A stretch of 40,308 nucleotides of DNA, from NCBI GenBank assembly GCA_903837285.1, contig CAILUD010000024.1, positions 1 through 40,308 of the forward strand. The letters run 5' to 3'. The notes below the pieces were generated by a model. It did not search any database. It had not been told where the DNA came from and saw nothing but the letters and a program-made list of their open reading frames with translations. Of this stretch, positions 33,620-40,308 are shown in pieces (the first letter of the stretch is position 1; every line of letters begins with the position of its first letter). Position numbers and translations under genes: made by a program. The DNA comes from an uncultured Bacteroidota bacterium. Lineage in GTDB: Bacteria > Bacteroidota > Bacteroidia > Bacteroidales > GWA2-32-17.

Positions 33620-36600
33620 TTACCAAACTCTAAAATCCATACTTATATTTTCTAATCTGGCATTGGGTACCTGCATTCCACCAGAGAGACTTGTAACATT
33701 TTTCCGAATATATTCCTGAAGTTCTGATAACACAATCATTTTATCATTGTTAAGATCAGCTTCTTTATCTTTAATTCCTTTTAATAAACAATATGTAAAT
33801 AATCCATTGCTCCAGCTTTTTCCTTCGAATGCAAATTCTGTAGCACCTGCTGAAGAAACAACTGTAGATCCAGTTCCTTTTCTTATATCTGCAAATACTT
33901 CTTTCATTATTTCGTTAGTATTATACATACCCAATGCTTTTTTATTTCTAACCCCTACTCCTGCATTACGAAATTTAACATTCCCAGTTTCTACAATTGT
34001 TTCGGAAGTGAGTTCCAACTCATCTTTATCTGCCTCACCAGAATGGCAAGTATCCATAAACAATATTTTTTTCATTGCGGGAATGCCATCCAGAATATTT
34101 TCAATTTCCGAATATTCAATACCACGGATAGAAGGATTATTAAAATCCAAATCAAATGTTCCAAAATAATAATTAAATTGTTCATCTAATAAACCATGTC
34201 CTGCAATAAAAACAACAACTACATCATTTGGTTTAGACTCTTTTAAAAAGTTTTTTAGTGCAATTATATTTTCCTTTGTAACTTCCGCATCAGTTAATGT
34301 TTTAGAGAAAACTGAAGAATAATTATTTTTATCCTGAGAAAACATTTGGGCTACATCAATGGCATCCTTAGCAGCATAATTCAGGTTAAAACGAACATCA
34401 TTATATGTTGAAACTCCAATGGTAATAACATATAAGTTTGGTTTCACGCCAGTTTGAGTTTGAATAATTTCAAAAGTCTTTTTAAAAGATTCAACACCTT
34501 TTTCGTTTAAACTTGAAACCTGAATTTTATTTTTTCCGGGTATTAAATTTACTTCAATAATATCTGAAAAATTACCTGAATTTTTATCCATAACATCAAT
34601 TCCTTTTGTTCCAAATACAGGGATATCATTATTATAAACATTTATTCTACTAAGATTATATTTTGTATCAGAAGCAACTACCTTAAATTTTACAGTTTTA
34701 TCGCTTGTATTTAATTGCGAACTAACTTCACTAACTAAAACTTCTGGGGCATGAAAATCATTTCCCAATAAATCCTGAGTTAAATTAAGTTTTTTAAGAC
34801 GTTTACTAAACGCCATTTCGTATGCCTTTAAAAGAATTGGAGGTGCTGCACCAAATTCAGCCATTACTTTATCGGGGCGGTTAAAGCGTACATCAAATTG
34901 ATCGGGCGGAAAAAAGCTCATACCATATTTAAAACCTATTGCTGTAAGGGCATTTTTAGGTGCCATATAAAAATTATCAGACGTAAGTTTTATTAACTTA
35001 TTTTTATCAACGGGTATTAGAGTAATCAACAACTTTTTATTATTAGTATCCCAAATTTTTAAAGTAGCATCAAGACTAGATGTTATTACAATATTTTTAG
35101 ATTTTATTTCTTTTAAACCAGTAATTTTTTCGGTATGCCCTGTAATTTTGTTATAAAAATCAATTCCAAATTTAGCGGTATCAGTTAAATCTACAAAATG
35201 ATTATAATAAAAATATTCTTTGAATTTTTCATGACCAGTTTTTTTAGAACTGATTCTATCCATTGTTTGGGCATCGAATGTCTCTTGGTATCTAGCATAT
35301 CTGAACTTTCCTTTCCTAATTCGCCCACCAAATACTGTAAAAGTATTTCCTGAATTATTAAAAATCAAACTATCAATTTGAGCTTTTGGTGGTATATAAA
35401 CTCCGAGTATTTCAAGTATGTCTGATACTATCATATTAATCTGAAAATACCTTTTAAATGTAGCCTTAGCAAGTATTTTAGAAGAATTAAAATCAATTAA
35501 CTTTAGTTTATTATCGTTACCTGAAGAAATTAAAGTAGTATCATTTTTAGAAAAAGAGATAACAGGTACAGATTGATTGTGAGCATTAATGGAATTAACA
35601 TCAAGCATAACAGATGTTAGGTCAATAGTTTTAACAAATCCAATTTCATCTGCAAATGCAAGTTTATTTCCATCTTTACTTATTTCCATTGAAGTTATAG
35701 AAAAAGCACGGGAATAAAGCCTTTTAACTGGCTCTAATGTTTTGCAATCCCAAATAATTATTGATCTATCGGCACTTGCAGAAGCTAAATAGTTTTCGTC
35801 GGGGCTTATTGTAACATCATTAACATTTGAAAGATGTTTTTTAAGATATTTTTTTACTTTTCCTGTTTTTGAATCCATTACGTATATTTTATTATCAGTA
35901 TTGGATGCAAAAAGTAAATTATTTTTATTGCATAATGCAAGCGCAGTAAAAGTTTCGTCGAAATAAATACTTGTTCTAATAAAAAGTTCTTTGCTATCTG
36001 ATAATCTAATTGCTTTAATTTTGCCATTTGTAACATTAGTAAAAAGAGTTTCTTCATTGCTGGATAATACGGCCCTTGTAATTCCAATTCTATAGAAATA
36101 AAAATTTGAAAAACTTTTTCTTAATTCTAGTCTGTTTTTTTTCTTAAGTTTTGTTGTAGCAGCAATTTTTAAATCCATTTTCTCTTTGAGAATACTTTGG
36201 TGTATCTTTTTCTTTTTAAGTTTATTCTGATCAAACAAAGTATTATTTTGTACTTTTAAGGAATCAGAACTATTTAAATTAAACAATTGTCCATCAGCAC
36301 TAATAATTAAATAATTTCCATTGCTTTTTTTAGAAATATTAATTATTGATAGTTCACTAATTATTTTTGTATTAAAATTAACAACGTCCAAACTATAAAG
36401 CTTATCCGATAGAACATAAACAATATTATTTTTTTCAGAAAAAGTAATAGATTTAATAGAGCTGTTAAAAGAAATTCTATTTACTTCCTTTGAAGCAGTT
36501 ATATCAAATACATATACAAAACCCGAATTAGTTCCTGTAATTAAATAATTACCATTTTTGCTAATTGATATATTAGATATTGAATTCTCATATTGTTCTT

Positions 36601-36823
36601 TATCCATAATAAATTTAACCATTTGCCCTCCTGTTTCCATATCCCACAAAATAATTTTATTTTGTATATCGGCACTGGCTAACATTTTACCATCAGGAGA
36701 ATAACAAAGCTTTTGAATTGCAGAAGTATGACCCGTTTGAACAGATAGCTCGACCTGCTGAGCTTTTATAAAAACAACAAACAAACAAAATAATAGAGTA
36801 ATATATATCTTATTTGATACCAT
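33620..36823 (-). CDS. Secreted WD40 beta-propeller/caspase-like (peptidase C14) protein
   Basis: 1067 residues from ATG 36823, which places a signal peptide (MVSNKIYITLLFCLFVVFIKAQ) at the front. WD40 repeats cover about 25-620, with clear units such as GHTSAIQKLCYSPDGKMLAS and NDVTISPDENYLASASADRS; a beta-sandwich linker lies at about 690-790; and a caspase-like domain at about 795-1067. The catalytic dyad is His876 (VVFIAGHGLLD) and Cys926 (LFMDTCHSGE), 50 residues apart as in caspases. A longer start at 36859 is possible but would put 12 residues before the signal. Its ATG lies inside the last codons of the VWA-like gene, so translation is probably coupled. Confidence 0.85.
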   Translation of the reverse strand: MVSNKIYITLLFCLFVVFIKAQQVELSVQTGHTSAIQKLCYSPDGKMLASADIQNKIILWDMETGGQMVKFIMDKEQYENSISNISISKNGNYLITGTNSGFVYVFDITASKEVNRISFNSSIKSITFSEKNNIVYVLSDKLYSLDVVNFNTKIISELSIINISKKSNGNYLIISADGQLFNLNSSDSLKVQNNTLFDQNKLKKKKIHQSILKEKMDLKIAATTKLKKKNRLELRKSFSNFYFYRIGITRAVLSSNEETLFTNVTNGKIKAIRLSDSKELFIRTSIYFDETFTALALCNKNNLLFASNTDNKIYVMDSKTGKVKKYLKKHLSNVNDVTISPDENYLASASADRSIIIWDCKTLEPVKRLYSRAFSITSMEISKDGNKLAFADEIGFVKTIDLTSVMLDVNSINAHNQSVPVISFSKNDTTLISSGNDNKLKLIDFNSSKILAKATFKRYFQINMIVSDILEILGVYIPPKAQIDSLIFNNSGNTFTVFGGRIRKGKFRYARYQETFDAQTMDRISSKKTGHEKFKEYFYYNHFVDLTDTAKFGIDFYNKITGHTEKITGLKEIKSKNIVITSSLDATLKIWDTNNKKLLITLIPVDKNKLIKLTSDNFYMAPKNALTAIGFKYGMSFFPPDQFDVRFNRPDKVMAEFGAAPPILLKAYEMAFSKRLKKLNLTQDLLGNDFHAPEVLVSEVSSQLNTSDKTVKFKVVASDTKYNLSRINVYNNDIPVFGTKGIDVMDKNSGNFSDIIEVNLIPGKNKIQVSSLNEKGVESFKKTFEIIQTQTGVKPNLYVITIGVSTYNDVRFNLNYAAKDAIDVAQMFSQDKNNYSSVFSKTLTDAEVTKENIIALKNFLKESKPNDVVVVFIAGHGLLDEQFNYYFGTFDLDFNNPSIRGIEYSEIENILDGIPAMKKILFMDTCHSGEADKDELELTSETIVETGNVKFRNAGVGVRNKKALGMYNTNEIMKEVFADIRKGTGSTVVSSAGATEFAFEGKSWSNGLFTYCLLKGIKDKEADLNNDKMIVLSELQEYIRKNVTSLSGGMQVPNARLENISMDFRVW

Positions 36824-37874
36824 TTTTAAATAATTTAAACTGAACATTATTCCAATCATAATAGCTACTCACAGGATAATATAATTTAAGTCCATCCTGA
36901 TAAGTTATGCCAAATGAACTAGGCGCATCAACGGTTAACTTAACATCAAGATTATAGTAATTTACAGTTTTGGTTAATAATTTATCTAGTCCCCAAAAAA
37001 CAGTTGACATCTGATAAATTTTACCCATATATACTAAAAAACCTCCTGTACGGGCAGGTAGCTCAGTCATAGTAGTAAAATCAACATATTGCCATGTATT
37101 AATTAGCCAAATAAGATTTATTTTAATATTATTTAATTTAGCTTTCTGAATTACATTTTCTAAATTATTTGTTCCCAGGCTATCATCTTTATTAATTAAT
37201 AAAACAACTATTGATTTATTCTGAGCAGGAACATTTGCCATTTGGTCAAGCATTGTATTTAAGGCATCAAAAAGACAAGAGGTTCCTCCTGTTTTATGAG
37301 TCAAATCCAACAAATTCTTTGCTGTTGATTTATTCCAGTATGAAATTGGAGTTGTGTTACAATATTCAATATTACCAGATAATTCACCATTTCTAGCAAA
37401 GCCAGAAATCATTACTTGTCCGTTTCCTTTAAGCTTATTCAAATATCCATTAATAGCCTGAAATCGTTGATTATATTTATCATTTACATCAAATGACTCT
37501 GGCATTGCACTTTGATCTAACATTATAGAAGTAAAATACGGTATAGTTGCAGTATCATGTGTGTATGTAATGTTATTAATATGAAATTTCACCCAAGTAT
37601 TGCCAAATAAATAATCTTCAAACTTAAAGCAAGTATCGGGAATGCCGGTATATTCTTCAATTTCGGCTTCTGTTTCATTATTCCCTCTAAGAACAGCAAT
37701 TTTTAAATTAAAATCTATTTGTCTTGTTTGATAATTATAAGCATTGGCGGAATATAAAACAGGAACATCATACCGCCATGGTAATACTGTTTCGGGTTCT
37801 GTTTTTTTACAAGACATAAATATAGCAGTAAACAACATTAATACACATAAAAAAGATACTGCAAACTTTTTCAT
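36810..37874 (-). CDS. VWA-like domain lipoprotein
   Basis: 354 residues. The lipobox gives a Cys near residue 22 (FMSCKKTE). From about residue 110 to 300 it follows a von Willebrand factor A fold: the first strand and metal-site segment SIMLDQSAMPES (D-x-S-x-M instead of D-x-S-x-S), the GGTSCLFDALNTML Thr motif, and the hydrophobic strand SIVVLLINKDDS. The third metal-site serine is missing, so ion binding may be weak. The triplet at 37883 is TTG, so ATG 37874 is chosen, one base after the stop of the upstream barrel gene. It overlaps the WD40-caspase gene by 14 nt. Confidence 0.72.
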   Translation of the reverse strand: MKKFAVSFLCVLMLFTAIFMSCKKTEPETVLPWRYDVPVLYSANAYNYQTRQIDFNLKIAVLRGNNETEAEIEEYTGIPDTCFKFEDYLFGNTWVKFHINNITYTHDTATIPYFTSIMLDQSAMPESFDVNDKYNQRFQAINGYLNKLKGNGQVMISGFARNGELSGNIEYCNTTPISYWNKSTAKNLLDLTHKTGGTSCLFDALNTMLDQMANVPAQNKSIVVLLINKDDSLGTNNLENVIQKAKLNNIKINLIWLINTWQYVDFTTMTELPARTGGFLVYMGKIYQMSTVFWGLDKLLTKTVNYYNLDVKLTVDAPSSFGITYQDGLKLYYPVSSYYDWNNVQFKLFKNGIK

Positions 37875-37875
37875 A

Positions 37876-38721
37876 TTATTCAATATATATATAATGCTTT
37901 TTAAGTTTACTGAAATTTGTAAAAACAGAAAGGTTTACTGTAAAATAACCTATATTAGAACCTGTGTCATGTTTTGAATTTATTTTATTAATATATCGCA
38001 AACTAAAAGAACCCGATGCTAATCTATATCCAATTCCTAACATTACATTAAAATAATCGTGATTTAAGCCAAATTCACTTATCATTTCGTTCTGATTTGG
38101 CAAATAACTATCTGTGCTCTTTGGTCCATATGCAATTTTTTCTTTTAACAAACCTTTATTAAGTATCATATAAGGTAATCCAATCTCAGCAAATAGTTTT
38201 AATGTACGGCGATTTGTTAGAACATAACTCACAATTGGATTTATACTATATCCATTATATGATATTTTTGAATAATAATTAAAAAAACCATCATAAGCCA
38301 TTGGATAAGAAAGCTTAGTTCTTATCCCATCGTTCTGAAAAAAATATCCAAATTCTGTTGTGAAAATATATCGGCCATAATCAATATTTGCAATAAAACT
38401 CATTTGATAAGAACCCGAAAACGAGAATTGATTTTGCTTTACGTAGTATGCTTTATATGAATGTTTAGCAAAAACAACATCATCTTTAAAATGAGTTGAA
38501 TATAAATTCATAAAATTCATACCAAAACCAAAATTCAACCTTTGTCCATTAACAAAGAGTGAAGAGAATAAAAAGAAAATTAAAATTAATTTTTTATTTA
38601 AAACTAGATTACAAATATTTTGATACTTGTTATAGGTATTTAATTTAGAATCATGATTCTTTGAAGAAGAAAATAATAACTTCTTAAAACTTTGCTTCAA
38701 ACTTATTTTTCCTTTTCGCAT
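37876..38721 (-). CDS. Predicted outer-membrane beta-barrel protein
   Basis: 281 residues. A hydrophobic signal-like segment (KKLILIFFLFSSLFVNGQ) ends near residue 60, preceded by an unusually long basic N-terminal stretch. No in-frame ATG, GTG or TTG closer to the signal was found, so the long form is kept. The mature part shows alternating strands rich in Tyr, Phe and Gly (FNFGFGMNF-like, FTTEFGYFF, FNVMLGIGYRLASGSFSLRYIN) typical of PorT/OmpA-like barrels. It lies between the small lipoprotein (24 bp upstream) and the VWA-like gene (1 bp downstream). Confidence 0.65.
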   Translation of the reverse strand: MRKGKISLKQSFKKLLFSSSKNHDSKLNTYNKYQNICNLVLNKKLILIFFLFSSLFVNGQRLNFGFGMNFMNLYSTHFKDDVVFAKHSYKAYYVKQNQFSFSGSYQMSFIANIDYGRYIFTTEFGYFFQNDGIRTKLSYPMAYDGFFNYYSKISYNGYSINPIVSYVLTNRRTLKLFAEIGLPYMILNKGLLKEKIAYGPKSTDSYLPNQNEMISEFGLNHDYFNVMLGIGYRLASGSFSLRYINKINSKHDTGSNIGYFTVNLSVFTNFSKLKKHYIYIE

Positions 38722-38745
38722 AATGAAGCAACTATATTAATTTAT

Positions 38746-39222
38746 CTACTGATAAACAAGGTTAGTAAAAGTACCTCCAGTTATAGATTTATTAAGGAGT
38801 AATAAATTTTTTGCTTTAAAAGTATAAGTTCCACTAATTTTTTTAGCTGTTGTGTCAACTGAAGAAAGTGTAACAGTACCTTCGTATGCTGTATATAAAC
38901 TATCAGTAGAACTTGTACTATTTGTATATGTAGCAGAAAACTGAGTTTGAGGTGGTGAATAGGTAGATAAAGTATATGTTCCAGGAGTTGTTCCTAATAC
39001 AGTAATATTAAGCACATCGTTACCTAGAGAACCAGTTCCATTAATTAAAAAAGTATTTCCTTGTTTAGTTGTAACTCTTGTTATAGCAGACCAAGGAGTA
39101 CCATTAATTGTACATTTCATAGAAGCTGTAGGATTAATAATATCAGCTATTTTACTATCTTTTTTACATGCAAAAGAAAATATAATAATAGGTATAAGTA
39201 AAAGCAAGGTACTTTTTTTCAT
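38746..39222 (-). CDS. Lipoprotein, DUF6252-like
   Basis: 158 residues. MKKSTLLLLIPIIIFSFAC ends in a lipobox (SFAC, Cys19). The mature part carries MKCTINGTPWSA and a closing KKISGTYTFKAKN strand, the pattern of a small beta-sandwich lipoprotein family common in Bacteroidota (DUF6252-like). Function unknown. First gene of the four-gene set that ends with the WD40-caspase; a TATTTTTG box lies 22 nt before its ATG. Confidence 0.68.
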   Translation of the reverse strand: MKKSTLLLLIPIIIFSFACKKDSKIADIINPTASMKCTINGTPWSAITRVTTKQGNTFLINGTGSLGNDVLNITVLGTTPGTYTLSTYSPPQTQFSATYTNSTSSTDSLYTAYEGTVTLSSVDTTAKKISGTYTFKAKNLLLLNKSITGGTFTNLVYQ

Positions 39223-39244
39223 TATCTTAGATTTTAATTTTTTA

Positions 39245-39252
39245 CAAAAATA
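39245..39252 (-). promoter_or_regulatory. -7 box (TATTTTTG) of the lipoprotein-to-caspase gene set
   Basis: Exact TAnnTTTG match, about 22 nt before the ATG at 39222, and divergent from the tmRNA promoter about 45 bp away. Confidence 0.45.
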
Positions 39253-39295
39253 CGAGAAATTAATTAGAGAGCAAGTTATTTTAGTTTGAATTGCT

Positions 39296-39303
39296 TATCT
39301 TTG
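39296..39303 (+). promoter_or_regulatory. -7 box (TATCTTTG) of ssrA
   Basis: Exact TAnnTTTG match ending 10 nt before the mature tmRNA 5' end at 39314. Confidence 0.5.
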
Positions 39304-39313
39304 CAATGCTTAT

Positions 39314-39703
39314 GGGGCTGAACTGGTTTTGACAGCAAGAGTGTGGAAATGTAAGCATGCCGAGACTTGAGAGTACCTCTCGTAAATCAGAATTCTCACG
39401 CCAATAACTGGCAACAATAATTTCGCTCTCGCAGCTTAATCGCTTAGCGATTACAGCTTAATTCTATTTGCAAGGCATTTAGAACGAGTGCTCCGCAGAA
39501 ATTTTTCCCCGCTGTTTCTGTATATGGAGTATCGAATCGCAAGGGATAGCAATGGTAAGTTCCGGGCCGGCGCGAAATAAAGGAACTAAGTTTAATATAG
39601 GTAGTACTTTACTTTTATTATTCCGACAATCTAATAAGTAATAAGCATGTAGAAAGCATTTTGGTGCCTTGTTTGGACCCGGGTTCGACTCCCGGCAGCT
39701 CCA
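39314..39703 (+). ncRNA. ssrA: tmRNA (ssrA)
   Basis: One-piece tmRNA of about 390 nt that rescues stalled ribosomes. The acceptor stem pairs GGGGCTG (39314-39320) with CAGCTCC (39696-39702) over 7 bp with one G-U, followed by the discriminator A. The T arm GGGTTCGACTCCC precedes it. The tag frame is 39410-39439, GGC AAC AAT AAT TTC GCT CTC GCA GCT TAA, giving the degradation tag GNNNFALAA, close to Bacteroidota tags but with Phe where Tyr is usual. The 3' CCA is not encoded (CTT follows). Strong match overall. Confidence 0.95.
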
Positions 39704-39720
39704 CTTTGCTCCGCTTCTGG
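39690..39720 (+). other. Probable attachment site (attL) of an integrative element at the ssrA 3' end
   Basis: The tmRNA T arm and 3' end are a common integration target of tyrosine recombinases. Immediately downstream, base composition becomes richer in GC and a truncated integrase gene follows 265 bp later. The matching attR would be outside the window, so the exact core cannot be fixed. Confidence 0.45.
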
Positions 39721-39843
39721 GAGCCAAATCCGGGAATCTTCTTCTCTTCTTTGCACTCGCCAATCCCAGTGTTCTAGGGCGGTTTGCAAGTTCTCACACC
39801 TTCTGAATGGCAAACAGGTTTTTTCTGATTTCAAGTCAATAAA

Positions 39844-39902
39844 ATTAGAAAATACTTGTGCCAAATTTAAAACGGTCAAAAAAGGTACAAGTATTTTCTA
39901 AT
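39844..39902. repeat. 19-bp inverted repeat upstream of the integrase
   Basis: ATTAGAAAATACTTGTGCC at 39844-39862 pairs with GGTACAAGTATTTTCTAAT at 39884-39902 (one mismatch), loop 21 nt. It lies 66 bp before the integrase start, where arm-type binding sites or an operator would be expected. No T-run follows, so a terminator is unlikely. The rest of 39704-39967 holds no supportable gene. Confidence 0.6.
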
Positions 39903-39967
39903 CCATTCTCAGCTTTCCCTTTCGTATTGGGCTTTTCAGCTATGTCAAATTTAACACTTTTTTAGCC

Positions 39968-40189
39968 ATGAAAAGCAATATTAAAATCTCGTTTTGGTTA
40001 AATTCTGCCAAAACAAATAAGAATAGGTTTGCACCTATATACGTTCGAGTAACTGATGGTCAAGATTACTTCACAATGACTACTGGAAAGTATATTAAGC
40101 CTTCAGACTGGAATAAAAAGACTATGAAGCTCAAAGGTATCTCCGATGAAATCAACTCAATTAATGAGTGGAAAAAACACTCAAATTGA
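39968..40189 (+). pseudogene. Truncated tyrosine recombinase (integrase), N-terminal arm domain only
   Basis: The first ~70 residues match the N-terminal arm-type DNA-binding domain of Bacteroidota tyrosine recombinases (KISFWLNSAKTNKNRFAPIYVRVT, TTGKYIKPSDWNKKTMKLKG). A full enzyme has about 400 residues with an R-H-R-Y core. Here the frame runs into the 24-bp repeats and stops at their first TGA, so the gene is broken at about 40175-40190. The fragment keeps its ATG and reads as the integrase of the element at ssrA. Confidence 0.75.
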
Positions 40190-40308
40190 CCACCCAATAC
40201 CAATTTAAATTGACCACCCAACGCAATCCAAATTGACCACCCTCTGCCGATTCAAATTGACCAGGGGTTGCCGATTCAAAATGACCACCCCTTGCCGATT
40301 CAAAATGA
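40181..40308. mobile_element. End of a probable IS21-family insertion sequence (24-bp tandem repeats)
   Basis: Six units with core AAATTGACCA or AAAATGACCA start at 40183, 40207, 40230, 40254, 40278 and 40302, so the period is 24 bp (once 23). Later units add GGGGTTGCCGATTC spacers. Arrays of such transposase-binding repeats mark the ends of IS21-family elements. No transposase is in the window because it ends here. The insertion interrupts the integrase gene. The exact element boundary is not certain. Confidence 0.6.

Noticed and set aside
33747..34169. 140-codon open frame on the plus strand
   Set aside because: Opposite the caspase domain, whose catalytic residues are clearly read on the minus strand.
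39479..39879. Two overlapping open frames on the minus strand across the tmRNA 3' end and downstream
   Set aside because: Their conserved-looking parts (ESNPGPN-like, AAGSRTRVQ-like) are the reverse complement of the tmRNA T arm, a classic source of false genes.
40181..40308. CRISPR array
   Set aside because: The units follow each other with a 24-bp period and the 'spacers' are short and similar, so this is a tandem repeat, not repeats with unique spacers.

Overview
The window is about 30% GC and looks like a chromosomal segment of a Bacteroidota bacterium, probably from a little-studied or uncultured lineage. The evidence is a type IX secretion C-terminal sorting domain, a TonB-dependent receptor with a carboxypeptidase-like regulatory domain, many SPII lipoproteins of the 'SCKK' type, a YfiR/SpoIIE signalling fusion, TAnnTTTG -7 promoter boxes just upstream of many start codons, and a tmRNA whose tag ends in ALAA. 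Nearly all of the window is ordinary chromosome. Only the last 0.6 kb looks like an accessory insertion.

Layout. 1-367: leader region with three evenly spaced TACA-N2-TGTA boxes (BlaI/MecI-type operators), then sdaA (L-serine dehydratase). 1578-3781 (minus): TPR protein and a ComA-like phosphosulfolactate synthase, convergent with sdaA. 4120-7843 (plus): a tight four-gene operon of a lysine 2,3-aminomutase, two ATP-grasp ligases and a GNAT acetyltransferase, which reads like an undescribed small-molecule pathway built on beta-lysine. 7853-8070: hairpin repeats. 8075-9226 (minus): outer-membrane-type protein and an OB-like protein. 9416-13404 (plus): M14 carboxypeptidase, Hsp20 and an MFS-like transporter, separated by palindromic repeats. 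13606-15879 (minus): two alpha/beta-hydrolase lipoproteins. 16054-17229: gingipain-like (C25) lipoprotein, ending at a 237-bp MITE-like inverted-repeat element. 17461-21617 (minus): YgiQ radical SAM protein, PLP aminotransferase and aroE. 21690-24699: nth, overlapping the 3' end of a TonB-dependent receptor. 24963-27658: YwqK/MORN-like protein and the YfiR-coiled coil-SpoIIE phosphatase. 27660-31947 (minus): small lipoprotein, then sucB and sucA (2-oxoglutarate dehydrogenase E2 and E1; no E3 here). 32116-33606: T9SS cargo protein. 33620-39222 (minus): a four-gene set of lipoprotein, outer-membrane barrel, VWA-like lipoprotein and WD40-caspase. 39314-39703: tmRNA (ssrA). 39704-40308: what looks like the start of an integrative element at the ssrA 3' end, with a tyrosine-recombinase gene cut after about 70 codons by 24-bp tandem repeats resembling an IS21-family end, which run off the window.

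Most notable: (1) the KamA/ATP-grasp/ATP-grasp/GNAT operon, where the aminomutase keeps the lysine-binding aspartates but has lost the zinc-binding cysteines of clostridial LAM; (2) the envelope-anchored VWA/WD40-caspase gene set; (3) the ssrA-integrated element broken by an insertion sequence; (4) the evenly spaced triple operator at the left edge; (5) the MITE-like element. All family assignments come from reading motifs; no database search was done.
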